Source of the DNA: Treponema sp.
GTDB taxonomy: Bacteria > Spirochaetota > Spirochaetia > Treponematales > Breznakiellaceae
DNA: 39,002 nucleotides
Reading direction: 5' to 3'
Assembly (NCBI GenBank): GCA_009784935.1
Contig: WQXI01000020.1
Coordinates: 1 to 39,002 of the forward strand
The notes below the pieces were generated by a model. It did no database searches. It was not told where the DNA came from and was given only the letters and a program-made list of their open reading frames with translations. Below, piece by piece: positions 13,861 through 21,121 of this stretch (within the stretch, counting starts at the first letter, position 1; each line of letters opens with the position of its first letter). The translations under genes and the position numbers were made by a program.

Positions 13861-14209
13861 CCGTCTTTTTTGCCCCTGTTATAACAAGAAAAACATTGTT
13901 AGGAAGACAAGCAGACCACTGCCCGTCGTTTGTAACAGCGCCGTAAGCAACACAGGTTTTATTAGCACATGGAGACGATTCTATCCATGCCTTATGTTCA
14001 TTAAGCCGTACGATTGTATCACCGAGAGGGCCCGAGACAGCTATTGTCTCGCTTGTATTAATTGGAAAAATCCATTCTCTGTTTTGTCCTTGAATTACAA
14101 CAAAAGACTCGTTTGCAGGCTTCATGTACGCCGTATAGGCGGCAAAAAAAGTTATGCCTGCTACTATCAGAATAATTATTATATCAAATATCTTAACCCA
14201 GCTTTTCAT
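13832..14209 (-). CDS. NusG domain II-containing exported protein
   Basis: This 125-residue protein has one N-terminal membrane anchor (residues about 7-29, IFDIIIILIVAGITFF) and a small beta-rich exported domain. NREWIFPINTS, SPCANKTCVAYGAV and WSACLPNNVFLVI match the NusG_II family, which has two cysteine-bearing loops. The cysteines at SPCANKTC and SACLPN are typical and may form a disulfide or bind a cofactor. In other bacteria this family accompanies Gx transporters and ApbE in flavin-dependent extracytoplasmic electron transfer. It leads a three-gene leftward unit with the Gx and EcfT-like genes. There is no Shine-Dalgarno sequence, and TATAAT lies eight bases before the ATG, suggesting a leaderless message. 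Confidence 0.8.
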   Translation of the reverse strand: MKSWVKIFDIIIILIVAGITFFAAYTAYMKPANESFVVIQGQNREWIFPINTSETIAVSGPLGDTIVRLNEHKAWIESSPCANKTCVAYGAVTNDGQWSACLPNNVFLVITGAKKTDEEIDAVTR

Positions 14210-14247
14210 TACTTTACATTATACCATAAAATCTATACATTGTCTTT
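14210..14247. promoter_or_regulatory. 38-bp divergent promoter region (NusG_II unit and trpS)
   Basis: Leftward, TATAAT (14223-14218) ends eight bases before the NusG_II ATG. Rightward, TTTACA (14213-14218) and TACATT (14236-14241) are 17 bases apart, and the -10 ends six bases before the trpS ATG. Both promoters overlap in this gap and leave almost no untranslated leader. Neither gene has a ribosome-binding site. Confidence 0.5.
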
Positions 14248-15243
14248 ATGAAGAAAATATCACTTACAGGCATTAAACCAACAGGCGACTTGCATATCGG
14301 CAATTATTTCGGCGCTATAAAACCGGCGCTGGAACTGGCAAAAGAATACGACGCGCGTTACTTTATCGCCGATTATCATGCTCTTAACACTATGAAAGAT
14401 CCAAAAGAATTACATTCTACTATAAGGCAGGTAGCAGCCGGCTGGCTGGCTTGCGGTTTAGATCCGGAAAAAGTTATTTTTTACAGACAAAGCTCTATCC
14501 CGGAAGTTTTTGAGCTTACTACAATACTAATGTCATTTACCGCTAAAGGTCTTATGAACCGCGCTCACGCATATAAGGCCGCCGCTGCCGAAAATAATGA
14601 AAAAGGCGATGATACAGACGCGGGTATTAATATGGGGCTTTTTACATATCCTGTTTTAATGGCGGCGGATATAATTATTTTTGATTCTGATATTGTACCA
14701 GTCGGAAAAGATCAGGTTCAGCATATAGAAATGGCGCAGGATATCGCCCAGTCTATAAATGCCAATTACAATCAGCAAATTTTAAAAGTGCCTCAGGCAG
14801 GGGTACAGGAAGATTCTGCTGTTATACCGGGACTTGACGGACGCAAGATGAGTAAGAGTTATAATAATGTCATTCCGCTTTTTGCGCCCGAAAAAACATT
14901 AAGAAAAACAATTATGCGCATAACAACCAACTCTCAGACTGTAGAGGAACCTAAAAATCCTGACGAAAGCCAGATTTTTTCGCTTTATAAATTATTTGCA
15001 GACACAAACGAACAGTCCGCTCTTGCAGCCCGTTACCGTGCAGGCGGCATGGGCTGGGGAGAAGCAAAAGAAGAGTTGTTCAATGCTGTAAACCGTACAC
15101 TCTCCCCAATTCGTGAACGTTATGATTCTATTATGGCTGACATTCCCGCGCTAGATAAAATTTTAGAAAATGGAACGCAAAAGGCGCGTCCAATTGCCGC
15201 AGATGTTCTTAATCGTTTAAAAAAAGCAGCAGGGATACTTTAA
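14248..15243 (+). CDS. trpS: Tryptophanyl-tRNA synthetase
   Basis: This 331-residue class Ic aminoacyl-tRNA synthetase charges tRNA-Trp with tryptophan using ATP in the cytoplasm. The ATP-binding signature is H16-I-G-N19 (GDLHIGNYFG), and the second, KMSKS, appears near residue 205 in GLDGRKMSKSYNN. The tryptophan-pocket region FTYPVLMAADIIIFDSDIVPVGKDQ is intact in two stretches. Length is normal for the bacterial enzyme. The only plausible start is the ATG at 14248, since the first beta strand (KISLTGIKPTG) begins at once. No T-box or attenuator fits in the 38-base upstream gap. The stop overlaps the proC start by one base, so the two form an operon. Confidence 0.97.
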   Translation: MKKISLTGIKPTGDLHIGNYFGAIKPALELAKEYDARYFIADYHALNTMKDPKELHSTIRQVAAGWLACGLDPEKVIFYRQSSIPEVFELTTILMSFTAKGLMNRAHAYKAAAAENNEKGDDTDAGINMGLFTYPVLMAADIIIFDSDIVPVGKDQVQHIEMAQDIAQSINANYNQQILKVPQAGVQEDSAVIPGLDGRKMSKSYNNVIPLFAPEKTLRKTIMRITTNSQTVEEPKNPDESQIFSLYKLFADTNEQSALAARYRAGGMGWGEAKEELFNAVNRTLSPIRERYDSIMADIPALDKILENGTQKARPIAADVLNRLKKAAGIL

Positions 15244-16064
15244 TGTCAAAAAAATTACTAGTCGCTTCGATTGGGTGCGGCAACATGGGTTACGCTTTAA
15301 TGAAAGGAACTGCATCCGGCAGCGATACTCAATTATTTATTACCGACGCTGACGCGGAAAAAGCAAAAGCTTCGGCTGAGCTGCTTGGCGCAGAAGTTTT
15401 AAAATCAAACGCAGAAGCGGCGGAAAAATGCGATATTATTTTTCTTGCCGTCAAACCGCAAGTTTTACAGGCAGTGTTAGCCGAAATCGCTCAAACAATA
15501 AAAAAAAGATGTGATTCCGGCAATGCGCCTGTTTTAGTTTCGATGGCAGCCGGCTGGTCTATAGAAAAAATTCAAACTGTTTTAAATGCAAAAACTCCCG
15601 TTGTACGGATAATGCCAAATACTCCCGCTCTTATCGGCAAGGGTATGATTGTTATGTCACATTCGCAGGAGATTGCCCCGGAAAAATTAAATCAACTGGA
15701 AAAAATTCTTGGCGCTGCCGGCATTGTTGATAAAATAGACGAACGTTTTTTTGATGCAGTTACAGGTCTTTCCGGTTCCGGTCCTGCGTTTGTTTATTTG
15801 TTTATAGAAGCGCTCGCCGACGGAGGCGTACGCGCCGGACTTCCAAGAGACAAGGCTCTTCTTTATGCAGCGCAGACAGTTTTTGGATCGGCTGCAATGC
15901 TCAAAGAAACAGGAAAACATCCGGGCGAATTAAAAGACATGGTAACATCTCCCGGCGGCACTACAATCGCAGGGCTTCTTTCTTTAGAAGACGGCGCTTT
16001 CCGCGGCACCGTTATAAAAGCAGTAGAAGCTGCATGGAAACGTTCGATAGAACTTGGCATTTAA
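15243..16064 (+). CDS. proC: Pyrroline-5-carboxylate reductase
   Basis: This 273-residue enzyme reduces 1-pyrroline-5-carboxylate to proline with NAD(P)H, the last step of proline synthesis. The N-terminal Rossmann fold has the glycine-rich loop SIGCGNMGYALMKG. VKPQVLQAVL and MPNTPALIGKGM follow. The family signature near the C-terminus, DAVTGLSGSGPAFVYLFIEAL and then VTSPGGTTIAGL, is complete. The start overlaps the last base of the trpS stop, with an AGGGA site eight bases upstream. Proline and tryptophanyl-tRNA functions have no evident link beyond shared housekeeping expression. It ends 12 bases before a convergent gene, with no terminator visible in the gap. Confidence 0.96.
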   Translation: MSKKLLVASIGCGNMGYALMKGTASGSDTQLFITDADAEKAKASAELLGAEVLKSNAEAAEKCDIIFLAVKPQVLQAVLAEIAQTIKKRCDSGNAPVLVSMAAGWSIEKIQTVLNAKTPVVRIMPNTPALIGKGMIVMSHSQEIAPEKLNQLEKILGAAGIVDKIDERFFDAVTGLSGSGPAFVYLFIEALADGGVRAGLPRDKALLYAAQTVFGSAAMLKETGKHPGELKDMVTSPGGTTIAGLLSLEDGAFRGTVIKAVEAAWKRSIELGI

Positions 16065-16075
16065 TAACAAATATT

Positions 16076-17020
16076 TCAAATAACTGTAACTTTTGTTGCC
16101 CTAAAACGTTGAGCGCCGTCACGCTTGCTTCTATCCGGATCTTCTTCTACAGAATACTTTACATTCATTCCAAATTTTAAATCCGGAAAATCGCAGTTGG
16201 CTACCCTGCTGTAATGAAAAAATATATTGTTGCGGTCTTCGTCTTTTATAAAGCCAAAACCGTTTGGATTTATACTGAATATTGTCGAAGTAAACTCTTC
16301 TTTGTTTTCTTCTATTGTTATACCGGTACTGTCATCGCTCTTAAAGCTGGAAACAGCAGGTGTTCTATCATAGATTTTTTCCGGAACAAACAAATCTTTT
16401 GTATATTCATTATCCTGCTGTTCTATTTTTTGGTGCATGGGAACAGCAAAGAAAACTTCTTCCTGCAGCTGACGCGATGTTTTTGTTTCTACAACATCTC
16501 CGTTTTCGTTATGATACGAAAAATCCCAGCAGATAAGCATTACCTGCGTTCCTACAGTATGCAGTTTTCTTACAAGCGGAACATAATCGCCGTCGCCTGC
16601 AACCAGAACAAGAATATCAAAATGCTTGTAAATTGCTAATTCGTAGGCTTCCAGCGCCAGCCAGACATCTATACCTTTTTCCTGAACAGAATTATTTTCT
16701 CCAAAACGCAGGGGAAGATAATGACTAACAATGTTTTCTCTCATTAGAATGTCTTCGAATACTCTTTCGCTCTGCACTTTTTCGCCGAGCTCCCTTGCCG
16801 AGGAGCGGCCTTTAAAATAATGCGCGTCAATTATTCTGCACTGGCGCATGTCTGTTTTTGTAAGAGCCGCGACTTCGCTTCTAATAAAATCATGAAGCCC
16901 GCTGATACTGATTCTCGACTTTTTTTCGTGTTCGTACTTGTAATAATTACTTACTTTGTAAAAATAATAACCGTCATAAAAAATGCCTATTCTTAAAATA
17001 TCCAATAAATTCTTTTCCAT
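16076..17020 (-). CDS. NYN-domain (LabA/DUF88-like) protein fused to a cold-shock domain
   Basis: This 314-residue protein has two modules. Residues about 9-200 form a NYN/PIN-like nuclease fold: GIFYDGYYFYK with D16, EKGIDVWLALEA with D118, and LVAGDGDYVPLV with D143 and D145, giving the usual acidic metal-binding set. Residues about 243-314 are a cold-shock domain with the two nucleic-acid-binding motifs NGFGFIKDE and IFFHYSRV. A polar linker joins them. The protein is predicted to bind, and possibly cut, single-stranded RNA. LabA-type NYN proteins are widespread, but a C-terminal cold-shock domain is less usual. The ATG has no Shine-Dalgarno sequence and TATTAT lies six bases upstream. Its RNA targets are unknown. 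Confidence 0.85.
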   Translation of the reverse strand: MEKNLLDILRIGIFYDGYYFYKVSNYYKYEHEKKSRISISGLHDFIRSEVAALTKTDMRQCRIIDAHYFKGRSSARELGEKVQSERVFEDILMRENIVSHYLPLRFGENNSVQEKGIDVWLALEAYELAIYKHFDILVLVAGDGDYVPLVRKLHTVGTQVMLICWDFSYHNENGDVVETKTSRQLQEEVFFAVPMHQKIEQQDNEYTKDLFVPEKIYDRTPAVSSFKSDDSTGITIEENKEEFTSTIFSINPNGFGFIKDEDRNNIFFHYSRVANCDFPDLKFGMNVKYSVEEDPDRSKRDGAQRFRATKVTVI

Positions 17021-17073
17021 AGTTTAATAATAAGAGATATTTAAATAATAGTCTATTGGAAAAAGCAAAGCTT

Positions 17074-17098
17074 TTAAAACACAGTCTTAAAACACAGT
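17074..17098. repeat. Tandem 13-bp direct repeat downstream of the NYN gene's 5' side
   Basis: TTAAAACACAGT occurs twice (17074-17085 and 17087-17098), separated by one base, and the second copy reaches the stop codon of the leftward gene ending at 17098. It may reflect slippage. No hairpin or terminator is formed. Confidence 0.6.
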
Positions 17099-17814
17099 TA
17101 ATATGCAGAAAAAGGAACAATTTCTGTAAGCTGAACCCTAAAACGGGCGGAGGCGACCCAGCGGCCTGAGTCAATATAAAATCTTGGGAATGCGGCAAGG
17201 CTTATAAAACCTTTTGCTTCTTTTGGGCGGTTTCTTTCGCTGCCTCTAAGCATTCCTCTAAGAGCGGCTCTCGCGGCATCTTCCAGCGCCATTTTTTTTA
17301 TAGCAATCCAGCCCGGGTATTCATCCAAATGAGAAGGGGCAAAACCTGTACCCTGCGCGTTTCTGATCATACCCGAACGCCAAACCTGCATCCGCCGCTG
17401 TAAATTATCGTTTAAGTGATAATCTGCCCAAAGCGAAAAACGCGAATCCCTTACATCTGTATCAGTTATCCTCATTGCAGGATCGCCGAAAGGAATAGAG
17501 CCGAGCGCTTCGAGTTCAAGTACTTCGTCTATCTGCCTTGCTCTCTCTCCGATTTCATAATTAAATGACCATCCGTAAATCATAGAAGAGAAAAACAGCG
17601 AAGCTTCTTCCAGCGCGCGCCGGCTTGCCGCTTGAATATCAAGCGGGTATTCTTCGTCAACATGACCTGCATAAATTGGTTCTAAATCTATATAAACTTC
17701 GCCGCGGATTACATATTGATGTCTGCTCCACTCACTGCCTTGGGCAAAGAGAGAGAAAAAAGGTATAAACAGGAGTAAAATCGGTAAAAAGCGGTACGCG
17801 CCGTAATGGAACAT
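17098..17814 (-). CDS. Conserved-looking exported protein of unknown function
   Basis: I place the start at ATG 17814 (238 residues), because the protein then opens with a signal peptide, MFHYGAYRFLPILLLFIPFFSLFAQG. The longer in-frame reading upstream is simply the other frame of the preceding gene. The mature part has a strand-rich beginning (YVIRGEVYIDLEPIY), an alpha-helical middle with many acidic residues, a basic patch NLQRRMQVWRSGMIRN, and GMLRGSERNRPKEAKG before the C-terminal beta segment ARFRVQLTEIVPF. I recognise no family. It follows the cyclase-like gene by 13 bases, with GGGAAG about 17 bases before the ATG inside that gene's end. A periplasmic partner of the cyclase-like protein is possible but unproven. 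Confidence 0.65.
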   Translation of the reverse strand: MFHYGAYRFLPILLLFIPFFSLFAQGSEWSRHQYVIRGEVYIDLEPIYAGHVDEEYPLDIQAASRRALEEASLFFSSMIYGWSFNYEIGERARQIDEVLELEALGSIPFGDPAMRITDTDVRDSRFSLWADYHLNDNLQRRMQVWRSGMIRNAQGTGFAPSHLDEYPGWIAIKKMALEDAARAALRGMLRGSERNRPKEAKGFISLAAFPRFYIDSGRWVASARFRVQLTEIVPFSAY

Positions 17815-17827
17815 ACTATAATATCGG

Positions 17828-19342
17828 TTACTTCTTCCCTGAGTACAGGGTAAATTCCATTTTTTCCTTGTTCTGGGTAAGCATATTAAGCCACAGGTTT
17901 TTCTTTTTTGTAATTTCTTTGCTCTTTCGTCCGATTCCGCGGAGTTTTTCGTAAATCGCGGCGCCGTTTTTAGCGGCATTCCATGTCTTATAATGGTCGC
18001 CATGAAAAATCGAAGCCGCTTTTTCGTCAACTTCTTTATCTATGTGTTTTTCGAAGGCATTAAGCAAAAGCTGGTATTTTTCGGTTACACCCTGTAAGTA
18101 ATCAAGAATTAATCTGTCAAAACCTGTTATCTTTTCGCTTATGCTGACAAGATTATTTAAAAAATCTACAGCTTGATAGTAATCTTCGTTAACGCAATAG
18201 GACTTCATCGCAAGACGGCAAAGCTGAATATATGATTCGTTTGTTATCGTCTGCATTCCCTGAATGGGCTGCGGAGGAGTAACAGAAAACTTAGGCATAC
18301 ATTGGGCAACTCTCGTAAGGAGTTCCATTAAATCCTGATAAATACGCTGTTCCCACAAATTTTCCCTGATAGAAGAAAACAGCTTAGTCATATCATCTGC
18401 AAATTTTTCTTTATAGCGTTCGTTCTTTTCGAAAACAACTTCGCAGGTTGGAATCATTACCCCTTTAAATTCAATATGACCTGTATCAAAAAAGTAAATT
18501 GAATCATTCTGTGCAAGAATGCATTTTTGATCTTTGTTTTCCTTGCTTTCTTTTTCGTAGTTCATCATTACCTGTTTGGCAATCATAATCCTTGAATCAT
18601 GCGGCGAAAGTTCATTCGCTCTAGTCTGAAGGCGCGCGCCGGAGTTAAGCAAGAACCCTGCAAGGTTTCCCCTCTCTGTAATAATAAGGGGACTCTGCGT
18701 ATTGCCGCCAGTAATCCCCGCTGTAATCTTAAATATAGGAAGCGCATCGGCATTGCCCGTGCGTTTTGTAGAAATTGCAGGATCGCCTACGATTTCGGAC
18801 TTTCCAAAATAATCGATTATACAAAGCGTAACTTTCAGCGCATCTGTAGCGGAAGCGGCTACAATAACCATTTCATCCCCGCGTTCCCTTTGACTGATAG
18901 CGCCGCATTGGGTAGAAATACGCTTTATTTCGTTTTCTATAGCCCAGTCCAAGGTGTGCATCATAGAAAGGTTTTTTCTGGATTCCATGCAGAATTTGGT
19001 ATATCCGTGAATATCGCACATAGCGACATAAAGGTTAGAAATTTGAAGCGTTCTTTTTAAATCGCCGGCTTCCGGAAAATCCCTGTCAGGAATAACCATT
19101 TCTTTCCAGAGTTTTTTATGGGTATTGGGGCAGATGGCGGCAAAAAAACCCCAGTTGGTCCGCTTAAGAAGCTGAAAAGCCCTCATGATAACAGGGTGAG
19201 TCCATTTATCACGCATTACAGGCGCGACAAGTTCTCTCATTTTTGAGAAAGTAGTTAACTCCTTTGCTACAATTTTTTCATATAGAAAGGAGAAGAACTC
19301 ATATTCTGTCATTCCGCTGTTGTATTCGCTTATGTCTCTCAC
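17828..19342 (-). CDS. Class III adenylate/guanylate cyclase-like protein with diverged catalytic domain
   Basis: This 504-residue soluble protein has a class III cyclase homology domain at about residues 100-310: NLYVAMCDIHGYTKF with metal-type D110, RGDEMVIVAAS with D156, and GNLAGFLLNSGARLQTRANE, which matches the GPVVNLAARL segment. The usual Lys-Asp/Cys purine-selecting and Asn-Arg transition-state residues are not obvious, so activity is doubtful. The N-terminal 95 and C-terminal 190 residues are helical and unassigned. The start is GTG 19342 with AGG eight bases upstream; an ATG ten codons on is the alternative. It precedes an exported protein by 13 bases. CNB proteins at 34030-36032 could read cyclic nucleotides made by an active relative elsewhere. 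Confidence 0.65.
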   Translation of the reverse strand: MRDISEYNSGMTEYEFFSFLYEKIVAKELTTFSKMRELVAPVMRDKWTHPVIMRAFQLLKRTNWGFFAAICPNTHKKLWKEMVIPDRDFPEAGDLKRTLQISNLYVAMCDIHGYTKFCMESRKNLSMMHTLDWAIENEIKRISTQCGAISQRERGDEMVIVAASATDALKVTLCIIDYFGKSEIVGDPAISTKRTGNADALPIFKITAGITGGNTQSPLIITERGNLAGFLLNSGARLQTRANELSPHDSRIMIAKQVMMNYEKESKENKDQKCILAQNDSIYFFDTGHIEFKGVMIPTCEVVFEKNERYKEKFADDMTKLFSSIRENLWEQRIYQDLMELLTRVAQCMPKFSVTPPQPIQGMQTITNESYIQLCRLAMKSYCVNEDYYQAVDFLNNLVSISEKITGFDRLILDYLQGVTEKYQLLLNAFEKHIDKEVDEKAASIFHGDHYKTWNAAKNGAAIYEKLRGIGRKSKEITKKKNLWLNMLTQNKEKMEFTLYSGKK

Positions 19343-19407
19343 AATTAATACCTATGTTTATTATACTATAGGCTTTAAAAAATTAATAGCAAAAAATCAA
19401 AAAATTG

Positions 19408-19436
19408 TTGTTAATCGGGTCTATATAAGATATACT
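19408..19436 (+). promoter_or_regulatory. Promoter of the TPR/YmdB-like pair
   Basis: TTGTTA (19408-19413) and TATACT (19431-19436) are 17 bases apart. The -10 box ends seven bases before the ATG at 19444, and there is no Shine-Dalgarno sequence, so transcription probably starts at or within a base or two of the start codon. Confidence 0.55.
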
Positions 19437-19443
19437 AAAATAG

Positions 19444-19953
19444 ATGGAAACAGCCGCCGCCCTGAATAATTCCGCAGTCGCCCTAACCGAGGCAAATCAG
19501 CCTTTTGATGCAATCCCTTTATTCCGCGAAGCGCTTACTCTTGAGCCGGAAAACCCGTTTCTTTGGCTGAATTTGGGCATTGCCCAGCAGAAAACGGGGG
19601 ACTATACGGAGGCTATAGAATGTTTTCAGCGTTCACTTGTAATTGACCAAGACCTAACCGAAGCATGGCATTCGATGGGGCTTATTTATTATGAATTAGG
19701 CGAATTTCAAATTGCCCGTGAGTGCTATAATTCCGCTATAAAATGCAATGATAAAGACCCAAAAATATGGAATAATCTGGGTGTTATTTATTTTAACGAA
19801 AATAATCTCGAAGAAGCCCGCAATTGCTTCGAAAAATCAGTGAGCCTGTGCCCCCAATATTACGACGCGCTGTTCAATCTGCGTGATACATGCAGGGAAT
19901 TAGGCGACTTCCGCGCCGCGGCAGAGTTTGAACGGATACTTTCCAGTTTATGA
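19444..19953 (+). CDS. Tetratricopeptide repeat protein
   Basis: This 169-residue protein is made of about four and a half TPR units. Each carries the pattern W/L-x2-LG-x2-Y/A...A and P near its end: ALNNSAVALTEANQPFDAI, LWLNLGIAQQKTGDYTEAI, AWHSMGLIYYELGEFQIA, IWNNLGVIYFNENNLEEA, YDALFNLRDTCRELGDF. It has no signal peptide, so it is cytoplasmic and should act as a protein-binding scaffold. Its stop overlaps the ATG of the YmdB-family gene by four bases (ATGA), so the two are coupled and may work together. The partner is unknown. The predicted leaderless start leaves no choice of another ATG, since helix 1 begins at once. Confidence 0.9.
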   Translation: METAAALNNSAVALTEANQPFDAIPLFREALTLEPENPFLWLNLGIAQQKTGDYTEAIECFQRSLVIDQDLTEAWHSMGLIYYELGEFQIARECYNSAIKCNDKDPKIWNNLGVIYFNENNLEEARNCFEKSVSLCPQYYDALFNLRDTCRELGDFRAAAEFERILSSL

Positions 19954-20738
19954 AGGTTTTATACGCCGCAGAGATTGTCGGCAAGACAGGTGTCTACACA
20001 CTAAAAAAAACTTTACCGGAACTAAAAAAACAATATCCTTGGGATTTTTTAATTGTCTGCGCTGACGGAGCGACAGGAGGAAACGGTTTAGGCAGAAACC
20101 ATGCCGCTTATATTCACAAGTTAGGCGCTGACGTTATTACCCTTGGAGACTGCTGTTTTTTTAAAAAGGATTTGACAGAAAATATCGATAAAACTCACTA
20201 TGTATTACGCCCGGAAAATTTAAATTCCGATGCTCCAGGTATTGGATATAGAATATTTAAAACAAATACCGGCGAAAAAATAGCAGTTGCGGTTTTACTC
20301 GGGCAAAACGGTTTTACAAGGCTTCATGCTTCCAGCCCGTTTGATACTCTTCCTTCATTAATAGAAAAAATAAAAAAACAGACCCCGCATATAATAATTG
20401 ATTTTCATGCGCAGGCGAGCGCAGAAAAAAAAACTTTTTTCCATGCCGCTGACGGTCTTTGTTCTGCAGTCATAGGATCGCATACAAGAGTCCAAACATC
20501 TGATGAGGCAATTATGAAAAACGGAACGGCTGTAATAAGCGACGCAGGGCGCACAGGCAGTCAGCAGTCTGTCGGCGGCTGCGATATAAACTCAAGGATA
20601 AAAGAATATTTAACAGGGATTCCGGATTGGACAAAAGACGCGTCAGAAGCGCCGGAACTGCAGGGCGTATATATTGATATTGGCAAAGACGGAAAAGCGC
20701 TTTCTATAGAACGTGTCAGGATAACGAATCAAGATTAA
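19950..20738 (+). CDS. YmdB-family (TIGR00282-like) phosphoesterase with altered metal site
   Basis: This 262-residue protein follows the fold of YmdB/DR1281 metallophosphoesterases, which are dinuclear-metal cyclic-nucleotide phosphodiesterases affecting colony development. The matching segments are AAEIVGKTG, VCADGATGGNGLG, LGADVITLGDCC, HIIIDFHAQAS, VIGSHTRVQT and ISDAGRTGSQQSVGG. As I recall the family site, several key residues are changed: Asp8 is E8, Glu39-Asn40 are D39-G40, Asn67-His68 are D67-C68, and the last His is R180. His153 and His178 remain. The metal chemistry may therefore be altered or lost. It overlaps the TPR gene and ends in a four-base convergent overlap with siaC. A regulatory rather than catalytic role is possible. 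Confidence 0.78.
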   Translation: MKVLYAAEIVGKTGVYTLKKTLPELKKQYPWDFLIVCADGATGGNGLGRNHAAYIHKLGADVITLGDCCFFKKDLTENIDKTHYVLRPENLNSDAPGIGYRIFKTNTGEKIAVAVLLGQNGFTRLHASSPFDTLPSLIEKIKKQTPHIIIDFHAQASAEKKTFFHAADGLCSAVIGSHTRVQTSDEAIMKNGTAVISDAGRTGSQQSVGGCDINSRIKEYLTGIPDWTKDASEAPELQGVYIDIGKDGKALSIERVRITNQD

Positions 20739-21121
20739 TCCCTAATAATAAGATTAAACTTGATATTTTTAATATCTTCTTTAAAGTCTTCTCCGCATTC
20801 TATTATAATTTCGTTCTTTTTAGTCGTTATCCAGTTTACAGTAACATTAACAGCGTTTTTTGAATTGTCCATATCTAAAAACATGTTTAACAGCACTTTA
20901 ACGGTAGAACTGCTAAAGTATTTTAATTCGCAGTCAAATGTAAGAGAATCATAGTTTTTTGCGAGATATGCCGCAAGCCAGTCGTTTATATCTTTAAAAA
21001 ACGCAAGTACATTTTCGTGGTAACTTTCTCCTTCCAGCTTCATGTACCTGTTTTCTTCATCGATTAATACATACGGCGTAAGGTCTGTTTTTTCTCTTTC
21101 CAGTCTAAATGCTTTTGTCAT
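20735..21121 (-). CDS. siaC: SiaC-family (DUF1987) signalling phosphoprotein
   Basis: This 128-residue protein has the SiaC/DUF1987 layout: TPYVLIDEENRYMKLEGESYHEN at the front in two strands, a helix FFKDINDWLAAYL, then CELKYFSSSTVKVLLNMF, in which the YFSSST segment (68-73) is the equivalent of the phosphorylation site. In Pseudomonas SiaC is phosphorylated by SiaB, dephosphorylated by SiaA, and in its free form activates the diguanylate cyclase SiaD. AGGAG stands six bases before the ATG. The gene overlaps siaB by 17 bases. No siaD is adjacent, so the target here may be a GGDEF protein elsewhere, such as those at 34030-36032, or something else. The call is confident for the family; the partner is inferred. 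Confidence 0.85.
   Translation of the reverse strand: MTKAFRLEREKTDLTPYVLIDEENRYMKLEGESYHENVLAFFKDINDWLAAYLAKNYDSLTFDCELKYFSSSTVKVLLNMFLDMDNSKNAVNVTVNWITTKKNEIIIECGEDFKEDIKNIKFNLIIRD

Noticed and set aside
14210..14247. T-box or trp attenuator upstream of trpS
   Set aside because: The gap to the divergent gene is only 38 bases, too short for such a leader.
13601..14251. Rightward 216-residue open frame opposite the Gx and NusG_II genes
   Set aside because: Both genes on the other strand have clear family motifs; this frame has none and would end over the trpS start.
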